A DNA stretch of 64,000 bases from JBOEGW01 sp050633625 (GCA_050633625.1 JBOEGW010000003.1:434001-498000), one strand, 5' to 3'; counted from the first letter of the stretch, positions 42,798 to 51,368 are shown. A program made the numbers and translations. Notes: a model not told the origin generated them from the sequence alone.

Positions 42798-43817
42798 ATG
42801 ATTGACTCGCACCCTAAAAACGAAACGCTGCGCGCACTGGCTTTTCCGCTTGCCCTATTTGGGGTGACGGCTGCTGTTTTCTTCGGCGTCACAACCACGT
42901 CGAGCGAAGAGGCCGGGACAACAAGCGCTGATGCCACAATGGGGGCGAACGCGCCACTTGTTGAAGGCCCCGAAAACATTGAAGAGGTCTCGTTTGATTA
43001 CTCGCCTGACACTGTGATCCCTACGGAAACGTCGCGCACCGAGGAAAATGACATCAATAGTGCCGTGTCAGCAAGCCTGACCTGGAGCACGAAATCCTTG
43101 CCGGACCAGTTGATGCAAACGCGCGCGCCTGCAGACGCCCTTACGCCCGCATCGCCTGAGGCACCCGCGGCAGCAAATGCCCCTGCGCCTTTCTTGCAAA
43201 GCACAGCGATCGCGGCCTCCCACCCCTCACAAAGCCAGCCCATCACCGCCGGTCATGGCCCTCATGGCGCGGCAGATGAGAGCGAACACGGGGACCACGA
43301 GGATCACGCGATGATGGACATGGCCACACCTGACCCCAATTTGTCGAGCTGCGTTGCCGAACTCAAAACCATCGCGAGCCGCACACGGGTTTATTTCGGC
43401 ACATCAACCGCCGCTGTTCCAGCGGATGCGAAATCCGCGATCTATCAAATGGCGGCATTGGCCCAGCGCTGTCCGGAAGCGAACATCGTGATTGACGGGT
43501 TTACTGATCCGAAGGGGGACGTGAACGAAAACCTGCTCCTCAGCTGGAAACGTGCCAATAATGTGCTGGCAACAATTCGAGATGCCGGATTTGCCACTGG
43601 ACAGTTTTCGACCCATTCTCACATGGACAATCATCCAGATTATTGCCTGCATTATGATGTTGTTGATCGTCGGGTCGAATTCGTTGTGACGCAAAACCCG
43701 GATATGGCCAAAACAGAGACGCCATTGATTGATCACACGGCTCATCGCGCGCCAAACGCCGTGAATGTTGCGGCGGCAGATGTTCCACGCATCAAGCCCT
43801 TGCCGCGCCCGCACTAG
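42798..43817 (+). CDS. Membrane-anchored OmpA-like protein with His-rich linker
   Basis: A 339-residue protein. One N-terminal helix (about 10-31, ALAFPLALFGVTAAVFFGV) anchors it. A long acidic, Ala/Pro-rich linker follows and contains His153, His156, His164, His167 and His170 mixed with Asp/Glu, a possible metal-binding patch. The C-terminal domain (about 185-310) is OmpA-like: SRTRVYFGTSTAAVPADAK, VIDGFTDPKGDVNENLLLSWKRANNVLATI. It is divergent from pheS and probably links membrane to peptidoglycan. Confidence 0.85.
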   Translation: MIDSHPKNETLRALAFPLALFGVTAAVFFGVTTTSSEEAGTTSADATMGANAPLVEGPENIEEVSFDYSPDTVIPTETSRTEENDINSAVSASLTWSTKSLPDQLMQTRAPADALTPASPEAPAAANAPAPFLQSTAIAASHPSQSQPITAGHGPHGAADESEHGDHEDHAMMDMATPDPNLSSCVAELKTIASRTRVYFGTSTAAVPADAKSAIYQMAALAQRCPEANIVIDGFTDPKGDVNENLLLSWKRANNVLATIRDAGFATGQFSTHSHMDNHPDYCLHYDVVDRRVEFVVTQNPDMAKTETPLIDHTAHRAPNAVNVAAADVPRIKPLPRPH

Positions 43818-43852
43818 AATTGGGCGCGATAGGCTCATTGAGTTATCAAATG

Positions 43853-43892
43853 AAAACGGCCGCGCTCAGGTGAACGCGGCCGTTTCTTGTTT
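43853..43892. terminator. Bidirectional terminator between the OmpA-like gene and rplT
   Basis: AAACGGCCGCG (43854-43864) pairs with CGCGGCCGTTT (43875-43885), an eleven-pair stem. A T-rich tail follows on the plus strand (CTTGTTTT), and the A-rich left arm gives a T-run on the minus strand. Confidence 0.85.
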
Positions 43893-43906
43893 TGGACTGT
43901 CGCAGC

Positions 43907-44272
43907 TTAGGCAGCCAGCGCAGCTTTCGCTTTTTCGACGATCACACCAAAGGCGTCAGGTTCGTTCACGGCGAGATCAGCAAGAACCTTACGGTCAACT
44001 TCGATCCCAGCTGTGGCCAGACCATTGATGAATTTGGAATATGTCAGCGCTTCGTCGTGTGCACGCACAGCAGCATTGATCCGCTGAATCCACAAAGCGC
44101 GGAAGTTGCGCTTGCGGTTTTTGCGGTCGCGTGTGGCGTATTGGTTCGCCTTGTCGACGGCTTGCGTTGCGGTACGGAAGGTATTTTTGCGGCGGCCGTA
44201 ATAGCCTTTCGCTGCTTTGATTACCTTCTTGTGACGAGCGTGGGTTGTTGTTCCACCTTTTGTACGGGACAT
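43907..44272 (-). CDS. rplT: 50S ribosomal protein L20
   Basis: A 121-residue basic protein that binds 23S rRNA early in assembly. MSRTKGGTTTHARHKKVIKAAKGYYGRRKNTFR and LWIQRINAAVRAHDEALTYSKFINGLATAGIEVDRKVLADLAVNEPDAF are typical. It is 15 bases downstream of rpmI. Confidence 0.98.
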   Translation of the reverse strand: MSRTKGGTTTHARHKKVIKAAKGYYGRRKNTFRTATQAVDKANQYATRDRKNRKRNFRALWIQRINAAVRAHDEALTYSKFINGLATAGIEVDRKVLADLAVNEPDAFGVIVEKAKAALAA

Positions 44273-44287
44273 GTCGTGGCCTCCTAA

Positions 44288-44488
44288 TTAGCGGTCGTAG
44301 GGCATCATCGACTTGACGATTTTCGCGTCAGGTGCCGACATGGTGGTGGTTCCGCGTGCGTTGCGGATGAATTTTTTGTGGCGTTTGATCATGCCGTGAC
44401 GTTTACCAGCTTGGCCCGAAAGCACTTTGCCGTTTGCTGTCACCTTGAACCGCTTTTTGCAGCTCGATTTGGTCTTCATTTTGGGCAT
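44288..44488 (-). CDS. rpmI: 50S ribosomal protein L35
   Basis: A 66-residue protein with the family start MPKMKTKSSCKKRFKVTANGKV and RHKKFIRNARGTTTM. The ATG at 44488 fits; the frame reaches 44500 but MPKMKTKS is the standard start. Co-transcribed with rplT. infC, often upstream of this pair, is not here. Confidence 0.97.
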   Translation of the reverse strand: MPKMKTKSSCKKRFKVTANGKVLSGQAGKRHGMIKRHKKFIRNARGTTTMSAPDAKIVKSMMPYDR

Positions 44489-44562
44489 TTGCGTCTCCAT
44501 CTCAGTTTGACGTTACGCGCGACTCGGCATGCCTCTTGAGCCGGCCGCGCATGGAAGTGCGT

Positions 44563-44591
44563 CGTATAGGTGGCAAGACCCCCTGTGGCAA
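44563..44591 (-). promoter_or_regulatory. Candidate promoter of rpmI-rplT
   Basis: On the minus strand TTGCCA (44586-44591) is followed after 17 bases by TATACG (44563-44568), 74 bases before the rpmI ATG. The leader of that size could hold autogenous control, but I see no L20-binding structure. Confidence 0.5.
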
Positions 44592-44608
44592 GAGGATTCT
44601 CTCGCGAT

Positions 44609-44833
44609 TTACCGGATATAGTGCGCCACAACGCGCACGAAGGCTTGGGGGACGTCCTCAATCGTGTAGCCGCCCGGCTTTTTGGCCACCGCAAGCGCGA
44701 CTAAGCCGCCGCCGACGAGCACCATAATAGCCGCCACCCGGGGCGCGTGCCCTTCCATGACCGCATTCAAAACCGGCGGAATGGCCAGCGCGAGGACCAC
44801 AATCCCCAAGACAAGGTATAAATCGAACTGCAT
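44609..44833 (-). CDS. Small two-helix membrane protein
   Basis: A 74-residue protein with two helices (YLVLGIVVLALAIPPVLNAVM and VAAIMVLVGGGLVALAVA) and a short tail with GGYTIEDVPQAFVRVVAHYI. Conserved-looking in Rhodobacterales by its position next to pyk; I know no function. 31 bases after the pyk stop, so probably in the same transcript. Confidence 0.75.
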   Translation of the reverse strand: MQFDLYLVLGIVVLALAIPPVLNAVMEGHAPRVAAIMVLVGGGLVALAVAKKPGGYTIEDVPQAFVRVVAHYIR

Positions 44834-44864
44834 TGCACGCCCCTTTGCGCGAAGAATGCGTCCA

Positions 44865-46313
44865 TTATTCCGGGTCTGCTGCGAAAATCAACCTTTCCGC
44901 GCAGGGCGCAACCCTAAGGATGTTTGTGGTGCCCGTGACATTGAACGGCACACCGGCTGTCACAACGATCTGATCTTCCTCGGTCGCCAAGCCCGCATTG
45001 CGTGCGGCACGCGCGGCGGAGACCACTGCCATTTTGAAGCGCTCCATATCACCGCTCGTCACAACGGCGCTGATGCCCCAGCTCAGGCACAAACGGCGCG
45101 CTGTCCCCTTGAGAGGGGTGAGCGCCATGATCGGGACACGCGGGCGTTCGCGGGCCGTCAAAAGCGCAGTGGTGCCTGATTGTGTGAAGCACGAGATGAC
45201 TTTGATATTCGTCGCTTCCGCGATTTCGCGCGCCGCTGACACGATCCCATCAGCCACAGAGCGGCGATCAATTGTGCGCGAATTTTCGATCACCTGACGA
45301 TATGTCGGATCGCTTTCCACCTCAACGGCCACATCATGCATGGTCGTTACGGCTTCGATTGGGTAGTTCCCGGCGGCACTTTCCGCCGACAACATCACAG
45401 CATCCGCCCCTTCGTAAATGGCATTCGCAACATCCGATACCTCAGCGCGCGTTGGCACTGGGCTTTCGATCATGCTTTCCATCATTTGTGTCGCAACAAT
45501 CACCGGCTTGGCCGCGGCGCGGCATGCATGAACGAGCCTCTTTTGAATGGGCGGCACGTTTTGCACTGGCAATTCCACGCCCAAATCACCGCGCGCCACC
45601 ATAATCGCATCCGAGGCAGCAAGAATGTCCTCAAATGCGCGGACGGCTGCTGGTTTTTCGATTTTGGACAAGATCGCCGCACGCCCGTTTGCCAGGTTGC
45701 GCGCTTCGGTCACGTCCTCCGGGCGCTGCACAAACGAAAGCGCCAACCAATCTACGCCAAGCTGACACGCAAATTCCAAATCGCTGCGGTCTTTGTCTGA
45801 CAAAGCAGCGAGTGGCAGCACCACATCTGGCACATTGACGCCTTTGCGATCAGAAATCGTCCCTCCAACGATCACCTCACAATTGGCAAAATCGGCACCA
45901 CATTCTTTCACCTTGAGGCGCATTTTCCCGTCGTTGACCAGAAGCGTTGCCCCCGGCTCTAACGCTTCAAAGATTTCCTTATGAGGCAAACAGACCCGGC
46001 GGCTGTCGCCCGGCTTCGGATCGAGATCAAAGCGAAACATCTCGCCTTCGTTGATTTCTGCGGCTTCCGCCACAAAGGTTCCGCATCTCAGTTTCGGCCC
46101 TTGCAGATCCGCGAGGATGGCAATTGGGTGCCCCACATCTTTCTCGACTTGGCGGATTTGGGCATGGCGCTCCCGATGGTCGTCATGTGTCCCATGCGAC
46201 ATGTTCATGCGAAACACATCTGCGCCCGCCTCGTATAGTTTTCGGATCATCTCATATGTCGATGATGCGGGGCCGAGCGTGGCGACGATTTTCACGTTGC
46301 GGGAGCGTTTCAT
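44865..46313 (-). CDS. pyk: Pyruvate kinase
   Basis: A 482-residue glycolytic enzyme converting phosphoenolpyruvate and ADP to pyruvate and ATP. VKIVATLGPASS, FRMNMSHGTHDDH, ADLQGPKLRCG, ILSKIEKPAAV, IMVARGDLGVELPVQNVPPIQK and VATQMMESMIESPVPTRAEVSDVANAIYEGADAVMLSAE are the substrate, metal and K+ sites. The C-terminal domain is complete. ATG at 46313. It is divergent from the N-formylglutamate amidohydrolase. Confidence 0.98.
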   Translation of the reverse strand: MKRSRNVKIVATLGPASSTYEMIRKLYEAGADVFRMNMSHGTHDDHRERHAQIRQVEKDVGHPIAILADLQGPKLRCGTFVAEAAEINEGEMFRFDLDPKPGDSRRVCLPHKEIFEALEPGATLLVNDGKMRLKVKECGADFANCEVIVGGTISDRKGVNVPDVVLPLAALSDKDRSDLEFACQLGVDWLALSFVQRPEDVTEARNLANGRAAILSKIEKPAAVRAFEDILAASDAIMVARGDLGVELPVQNVPPIQKRLVHACRAAAKPVIVATQMMESMIESPVPTRAEVSDVANAIYEGADAVMLSAESAAGNYPIEAVTTMHDVAVEVESDPTYRQVIENSRTIDRRSVADGIVSAAREIAEATNIKVISCFTQSGTTALLTARERPRVPIMALTPLKGTARRLCLSWGISAVVTSGDMERFKMAVVSAARAARNAGLATEEDQIVVTAGVPFNVTGTTNILRVAPCAERLIFAADPE

Positions 46314-46466
46314 ATGCTCAATCTTTCTTTTTGCGCCGCGTTTCAGGGAGGAGTGTTTGCGGTAACAGCGGCCTATTGTCGTAATGCCCTAAAACGGCAG
46401 CGCTCGCAACTGGCGCTTTGCCCTAGGGTCACGTAAGCATAGTAAATCACTTAATGCGACACACCC

Positions 46467-47207
46467 ATGACATATCATCCTTTTCAAATCATTGGCGAAA
46501 ACAGAAAAAGCCGTTGGCTGATCACCTGTGATCACGCGACCAACACTGTTCCAGGTTTCGTGAATGGCGGGGATCTGGGCATTTCGAATGAGGACATGGC
46601 GCGCCACATCGCCTTTGATCCCGGGGCGGCGGGCGTCAGTCTTGCCCTTGGGGCGCTGCTCGATGGCCCTGTGGTGCTCTCAAACTTTTCGCGGCTTGTG
46701 ATCGACCCGAACCGGGGCGAAGATGATCCGACTTTGTTGATGAAGCTCTATGACGGAACTCTTATTCCCGCGAATAGGCATGCAGACGAAGCAGAGCGCG
46801 AACGCCGGTTGAAACTGTGTTATCGCCCCTATCATGATGCGGTGACGCGCATGGCGGCGCGCCGATCAAACACTGTCTATGTCGCCATTCATTCCTATAC
46901 GCCACAACTCAAGGGCCGAGACCCGCGCCCCTGGCATATCGGGATTTTGTACGGTCAGGACGAGCGGTTTGCGGTGCCCCTGACACGGCGTCTGGAGAAT
47001 GAAGCGGACCTTTGTGTCGGGGAAAACGAGCCTTATGGTGGGCATTTGGAGGGAGATAGTGTCGATCGTCACGCCATCAAACCCGGGCGGCCAAACGTGC
47101 TGATTGAACTACGAAACGATCTCATTCAAACCGATGCGCAACAATATGCTTGGGCCAAACGATTGGCCCCCATTTTGGACGAGGTGCTCACCAGCACCGG
47201 ACTATAA
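46467..47207 (+). CDS. N-formylglutamate amidohydrolase family protein
   Basis: A 246-residue hydrolase of the HutG/FGase family. The motif LITCDHATNTVP near the N-terminus, DPGAAGVS, LVIDPNRGEDD, VAIHSYTP and LIELRNDLI cover its zinc site and core. It may deformylate N-formylglutamate or a similar N-acyl amino acid. No histidine-degradation genes are near. The DUF1244 gene follows 14 bases later. Confidence 0.9.
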   Translation: MTYHPFQIIGENRKSRWLITCDHATNTVPGFVNGGDLGISNEDMARHIAFDPGAAGVSLALGALLDGPVVLSNFSRLVIDPNRGEDDPTLLMKLYDGTLIPANRHADEAERERRLKLCYRPYHDAVTRMAARRSNTVYVAIHSYTPQLKGRDPRPWHIGILYGQDERFAVPLTRRLENEADLCVGENEPYGGHLEGDSVDRHAIKPGRPNVLIELRNDLIQTDAQQYAWAKRLAPILDEVLTSTGL

Positions 47208-47221
47208 TTCAGGAGAACCAC

Positions 47222-47533
47222 ATGGACGACCAAACCCGTATCGAAGTCGAAGCTGCTGCCTTTCGCCGTCTTCGCAAACATCTCATGGAAGACCGCATCG
47301 ATGCGCAAAACATTGACCTGATGAACTTAGCCGGGTTTTGCCGGAATTGCCTGAGCCGTTGGTATCAAGAAGCCGCGAATGAACGGGGCGTCGAGATGGA
47401 CAAAGAACAAGCCCGCGAAATCTATTACGGCATGCCCTATGACGCTTGGAAATCGATGAATCAAACAGCCGCAAGCCCCGAACAGCAGGCGGAGTTTGAA
47501 GTCGCTTTCAAGGAAAACGTCCTCAAGGAATGA
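47222..47533 (+). CDS. DUF1244 family protein
   Basis: A 103-residue helical protein matching DUF1244: EVEAAAFRRLRKHLMEDRIDAQNIDLMNLAGFCRNCLSRWYQEAANERGVEMDKEQAREIYYGMPYDAWK. The FCRNC cysteines are conserved in the family. Function unknown. ATG at 47222 follows CAGGAGAA. Coupled transcriptionally with the amidohydrolase. Confidence 0.92.
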   Translation: MDDQTRIEVEAAAFRRLRKHLMEDRIDAQNIDLMNLAGFCRNCLSRWYQEAANERGVEMDKEQAREIYYGMPYDAWKSMNQTAASPEQQAEFEVAFKENVLKE

Positions 47534-47675
47534 TGCGCGGGGCAGTGGGTTTGGCGCGAAAATGGAAACGGTGTTTTTCCTGCGCATAGAAGGTAATTGG
47601 TTTCGACCCCGTTTCGTTAACCCCGTATAAAGAAATTGAGTCGGGGCGAATTGCCCCAATATGTTGGGGGACATC

Positions 47676-49187
47676 ATGGAACTCTTTTTACTGCCATTTT
47701 TGGTACTTGCTGCTGTTGCGTTTATTTTCTTTTTTCCAGAAACCGAGCCTGAAAACGAGGTCGGTGGTGGGCTTACGGAAGGCCTGAACGAAAGTTTTGG
47801 TGCCGAAAACGATGTCGAAACCGGGTCGATCTTTGACGACATCTTCTTTGGCGGCGCGGGGAACGACGCGTTGACCATGGCGGCGGGCAATGACCGCGCT
47901 GATGGGCAAGAGGGCGACGATATTCTGATCGGGAATGAGGGTGACGATACCCTCAACGGCAATGTCGGCGCTGATACAATTGATGGTGGTGAAGGCAACG
48001 ACAGGATCACCGGCGGCACCGGCGGCGACACGATCCTTGGCGGTGAGGGCGACGATATCATCGACGCTGGCAACGGATTTGACACGGTTGATGGTGGCGC
48101 GGGCAATGACGTGATCCTTGGCGGGTTTGGCGACGACAATTTGTCGGGCGGCGAAGGCGATGACACGATCAACGGCAACAACGACAATGACACGATCAAC
48201 GGCAATGCTGGCATCGACACCTTGTATGGCGACAACGGCGACGACACGCTTGATGGTGGCGCTGATAACGACTGGATTTCGGGCGGCGACGACAAAGACA
48301 CCTTGTTTGGTGGGTCCGGCGATGACGCGCTTTACGGCGACGCGGGCGCAGATGAAATCCATGGCGGTGAAGGGAATGACCACATCGACGGCGGCATTGC
48401 CTCGGACACGCTTTATGGTGACGCGGGCGATGACAACATCATAGCCGGTAACGGTTTTGATGTTGCGCACGGTGGCGACGGCAATGACGTGATCACCGGT
48501 GGTTTTGGTGACGACCATCTGACCGGCGACGCTGGCAATGACATTCTCCACGGCGGAAATGATTACGACACGCTCAATGGTGGCGCGGGTGATGACCTGT
48601 TGAACGGTGACAACGGAAACGACACCCTCAGCGGTGATGCTGGCGAAGACATTCTGAACGGCGGTGCTGGATCTGATATGATCAAGGGTGGCTCCGAGGA
48701 CGATGTGATCAATGGCGAGAGCGGTGCCGACATGATGTATGGTGAAGACGGCAACGATACGATCACCAACATCAACGGCGGGCTGGTGCAAACCTATGGC
48801 ATTTCTGAAGTGCTGGACGGTGGCGCGGGGGATGACACCCTGACTACGCAGAACGGCGATGTCGTCATGACCGGTGGCGATGGTACCGACAGCTTCACAA
48901 TTGACTACGCCTATGAAGGCGGCGCGGCTGTGCAAGTGACAGATTTCGATCCTGCAACGGAATCCCTCAACCTGTTCAGTGCGGCCCTTGATGATCCTTT
49001 GATCGCGGACGACGTGCCCGCTGTCACACTCACGGAAACATCGGACGGGCTGACCGTTGAACTCAACGGCGATTTGGTTGCTGTGTTGCAAGGGGTTGAA
49101 GCGGACGACATCGTTGTTCAATACGCCGGACTGCCTGCGGTCGCGGGGGCGAACCTGTTCATCACTGAAGGTGGTCTTCCCGGTTAA
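47676..49187 (+). CDS. RTX calcium-binding protein with N-terminal membrane anchor
   Basis: A 503-residue acidic protein. Residues 1-20 form one membrane helix ending FFFPETEPENE. About 34 RTX nonapeptides (GGxGxDxUx type) run in perfect register over residues 59-364, predicted to fold as a calcium-bound beta roll. They show a 14-repeat super-period. The C-terminal part (365-503) has two stray repeats and a beta-rich domain (VTDFDPATESLNLF, VELNGDLVAVLQGVEADDIVVQY). RTX proteins are normally type I secretion cargo; the N-terminal helix is unusual for that. ATG at 47676 has GGGGGAC before it. Confidence 0.92.
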   Translation: MELFLLPFLVLAAVAFIFFFPETEPENEVGGGLTEGLNESFGAENDVETGSIFDDIFFGGAGNDALTMAAGNDRADGQEGDDILIGNEGDDTLNGNVGADTIDGGEGNDRITGGTGGDTILGGEGDDIIDAGNGFDTVDGGAGNDVILGGFGDDNLSGGEGDDTINGNNDNDTINGNAGIDTLYGDNGDDTLDGGADNDWISGGDDKDTLFGGSGDDALYGDAGADEIHGGEGNDHIDGGIASDTLYGDAGDDNIIAGNGFDVAHGGDGNDVITGGFGDDHLTGDAGNDILHGGNDYDTLNGGAGDDLLNGDNGNDTLSGDAGEDILNGGAGSDMIKGGSEDDVINGESGADMMYGEDGNDTITNINGGLVQTYGISEVLDGGAGDDTLTTQNGDVVMTGGDGTDSFTIDYAYEGGAAVQVTDFDPATESLNLFSAALDDPLIADDVPAVTLTETSDGLTVELNGDLVAVLQGVEADDIVVQYAGLPAVAGANLFITEGGLPG

Positions 49188-49210
49188 ACCAACACAAAAC
49201 TAAGCAATTA

Positions 49211-49240
49211 AGGTCGGGGAATTTCCCCGGCCTTTTTCTT
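49211..49240 (+). terminator. Terminator of the RTX gene
   Basis: GGTCGGGG and CCCCGGCC form an eight-pair stem with an AATTT loop, followed by TTTTTCTTT, 25 bases after the stop. Confidence 0.9.
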
Positions 49241-49369
49241 TGCGCTGGTTTCTTTGCGCAGGGTCTTGGTGGTCGTTGCCTCTGCGCATCAGCGCAGGGG
49301 GGCTGTGAGGCAATAGCGGGTTCTGCGCGCCTGAATGAATCCCTATGTTGGGGGCTGAAGGAGACAGTT

Positions 49370-50164
49370 ATGACACGTATGCCCACCTATTACATTTCGC
49401 ACGGCGGCGGACCTTGGCCTTGGATTGACGACATGCGCGCCGCTTTTTCTGCGCTCGAGAAAAGCCTTGCAGCAATGCCGGGTGAGTTGCCGCACCCCCC
49501 GAAAGCCGTCTTGATGGTTTCTGGTCACTGGGAAGCTGAGGACGTGCGGGTCATGAGCAATGCCGCGCCGCCAATGCTATATGATTACTCAAATTTCCCA
49601 CCTCATACCTATGACATCGTTTATCCCGCCCCAGGCGCGCCAGCGATCGCGCGGCGCACCGTTGAGCTGTTGGAAGCTGCCGGGATTAAGGCGGTACTGG
49701 ACGATGAGCGGGGGTTTGATCATGGAACATTCGTGCCCGCCTTCATCATGTACCCCGAAGCAAAAGTGCCTGTGTTTCAGGTCTCGATGCTACACAGCTA
49801 TGACCCGGAAGCGCATTTTGAGATTGGGCGCTCCTTGAGAGCGTTGCGCGATGAAGGCGTGTTAATCGTCGGGTCCGGCTTGAGCTATCACAACCTCGCC
49901 AAATTCGGACCCGGCGCAAAGGAGCCGTCGATGGGCTTTGACGCTTGGCTGAATGAAACACTCGCCTTGTCACCAGAGGCCCGCACCAAAGCACTGTTGG
50001 ATTGGGAAAGCGCCCCTTTTGCGCGGGTCGCCCACCGGCGCGAAGACCACCTCGTGCCATTGTTTTCGGCACTTGGCGCCGCAGAAACCAGCAAAGCCAC
50101 ACGGGTCTATCACGAGGATGACATTTTTGGCGGTGTCACTGCCTCAAGCTGGCGGTTTGACTAA
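49370..50164 (+). CDS. DODA-type extradiol aromatic ring-opening dioxygenase
   Basis: A 264-residue class III extradiol dioxygenase (LigB superfamily, 4,5-DOPA dioxygenase group). Metal ligands are likely His11 (YISHGGGPW), His53 (VSGHWEAED) and the base/ligand His118 (FDHGTFVP); GSGLSYHNLAKFG is also family-typical. It would open a catechol ring with Fe(II) or Zn. The physiological substrate in bacteria is unclear. ATG at 49370 follows AAGGAGA. Confidence 0.92.
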   Translation: MTRMPTYYISHGGGPWPWIDDMRAAFSALEKSLAAMPGELPHPPKAVLMVSGHWEAEDVRVMSNAAPPMLYDYSNFPPHTYDIVYPAPGAPAIARRTVELLEAAGIKAVLDDERGFDHGTFVPAFIMYPEAKVPVFQVSMLHSYDPEAHFEIGRSLRALRDEGVLIVGSGLSYHNLAKFGPGAKEPSMGFDAWLNETLALSPEARTKALLDWESAPFARVAHRREDHLVPLFSALGAAETSKATRVYHEDDIFGGVTASSWRFD

Positions 50165-50175
50165 AACCTGACATG

Positions 50176-50229
50176 AAACCGCCGGGGGCGGTTTGCCTCC
50201 GGCGGGGATATTTTTGGAACAATGAAATG
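50176..50229 (+). repeat. Dispersed hairpin-plus-tail element, copy C
   Basis: Twelve bases after the dioxygenase stop. AAACCGCC-GGG-GGCGGTTT is a perfect hairpin, with an alternative CCGCCGG/CCGGCGG pairing. The tail GGGATATTTTTGGAACAATG (50205-50224) plus AAA closely matches copy D in dgcN. Confidence 0.65.
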
Positions 50230-50263
50230 GGACGCCTGCGTTGAACCAGCAAGCGGTTGCGAT

Positions 50264-51217
50264 TTAGCGCAGCGACTTGGCGAGGTTCACCATGTCCCAT
50301 GTCCAGGTGGACAGGACCGGCGAGAACACCCCATTCAGTCGCCCAAAGGACTGCGCGTTCACCCCGGCAAAATACCAGCGTTTATTCTTGAGGTAGTACG
50401 CCATGACCGGCCCACCACTCGCGCCTTTTGTGAGGTTATTGGACGACATGAAGACTCGGTTGTTCAGACTCACACAGTGACGCTGTTCTTGGACCGGCAC
50501 ATTGCCCGCACAAAACTGTCGCAACGGTGCGTGATGCGCGGCCAACTGTCCCAGCGTTTTGCACTCGTAAAGGTCGGGCAAGCTATTGACCGTATTTGGC
50601 CGCCCCGGCACACGCTCTGGATAGCCGAAGGAATAGACCCAGTGCTGATCCTCGCCAATTCCGTTTGTATACAGTCCAAGGCCCTGCCCATAGGGAGCCG
50701 TGCTCTCATTGGTCACCACAAGCGCGAAATCAAAGGCTGGGTCTTGCGTGCGCAGGTAGTGTGTCGGGATCAAGATCTTTTTGCCCGTCAACATTGGGCG
50801 TAACCCCGTCGCGGGATCACGCCGCGTGGGATAACCAAGGAATATTTCGACACCAAGCGGATCGGCCACCACAATTGGGCTGCCCGTGTTGGTCGGCAAC
50901 CCCGGCTGAAGCACCACATGCGCCGCTGTCGCTACGATTCGATTGAAGATCAGCGCGCAAGAACCGCCTTCGTTCTGCCCGCCGTTCTGCGCGGAAATAT
51001 ACCCCGTCCTCTGGCCGAAAACATTGCTCATCGGATCATGGACCTTTACTGTCCGCCCGCTTTGCGCCTCAAAATCACTCCCCTCCGGGGGCGGCGCATC
51101 CACACCCATTTCTTCATCGTCTAGCGCGGAAATGTCCGCTGAAATCGCCTCCGCTCCCACCTCGGACTTGCCAACACAGGCACCCTTCTCATCATAATCA
51201 AATACTGTGAAATCCAT
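50264..51217 (-). CDS. Trypsin-like serine protease
   Basis: A 317-residue S1-family protease. The catalytic triad is His100 (VATAAHVV), Asp163 (PAFDFALVV) and Ser267 (KGASGGPVMAYY). Several Cys (SCALIF, ECKTLG, QFCAGNV, RHCVSL) could form disulfides, which suggests export, yet no signal peptide follows the ATG at 51217. That ATG is chosen for its strong AAGGGGAG site. A longer frame from TTG 51337 would add a lipobox-like LAAC but crosses the upstream terminator. The target is unknown. Confidence 0.85.
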   Translation of the reverse strand: MDFTVFDYDEKGACVGKSEVGAEAISADISALDDEEMGVDAPPPEGSDFEAQSGRTVKVHDPMSNVFGQRTGYISAQNGGQNEGGSCALIFNRIVATAAHVVLQPGLPTNTGSPIVVADPLGVEIFLGYPTRRDPATGLRPMLTGKKILIPTHYLRTQDPAFDFALVVTNESTAPYGQGLGLYTNGIGEDQHWVYSFGYPERVPGRPNTVNSLPDLYECKTLGQLAAHHAPLRQFCAGNVPVQEQRHCVSLNNRVFMSSNNLTKGASGGPVMAYYLKNKRWYFAGVNAQSFGRLNGVFSPVLSTWTWDMVNLAKSLR

Positions 51218-51287
51218 CTCACTCCCCTTCTGAACATTGCTGGAACAGGCGGCAAGGTGGCACGAATATGCGTTCAAGCATGCCAAT

Positions 51288-51323
51288 ACAAAAGCGCCGC
51301 TGACCTTATTGAAGGACAGCGGC
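51288..51323 (-). terminator. Terminator of the dgcN-dgcA-dat operon
   Basis: GCCGCTGaCCTT-ATTG-AAGGaCAGCGGC forms a twelve-position stem with one mismatch (51296-51323). On the minus strand GCTTTTG follows. It is 45 bases after the dat stop and before the protease gene. Confidence 0.8.
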
Positions 51324-51368
51324 GTGGGATTTTGCAAGCCCTAAGTGGCAATCAAAGTATCACCTAGG

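Noticed and set aside
47850..48770. Regular short DNA repeats that could suggest a CRISPR array
   Set aside because: The periodicity is 27 bases, in frame and degenerate, coding for RTX nonapeptides; there are no unique spacers and no cas genes.
47688..49121. A 477-codon open frame antisense to the RTX gene
   Set aside because: It mirrors the regular GGC/GAC codons of the RTX repeats, which give a repetitive Val/Ile/Ala translation on the other strand. No start signals or domain.
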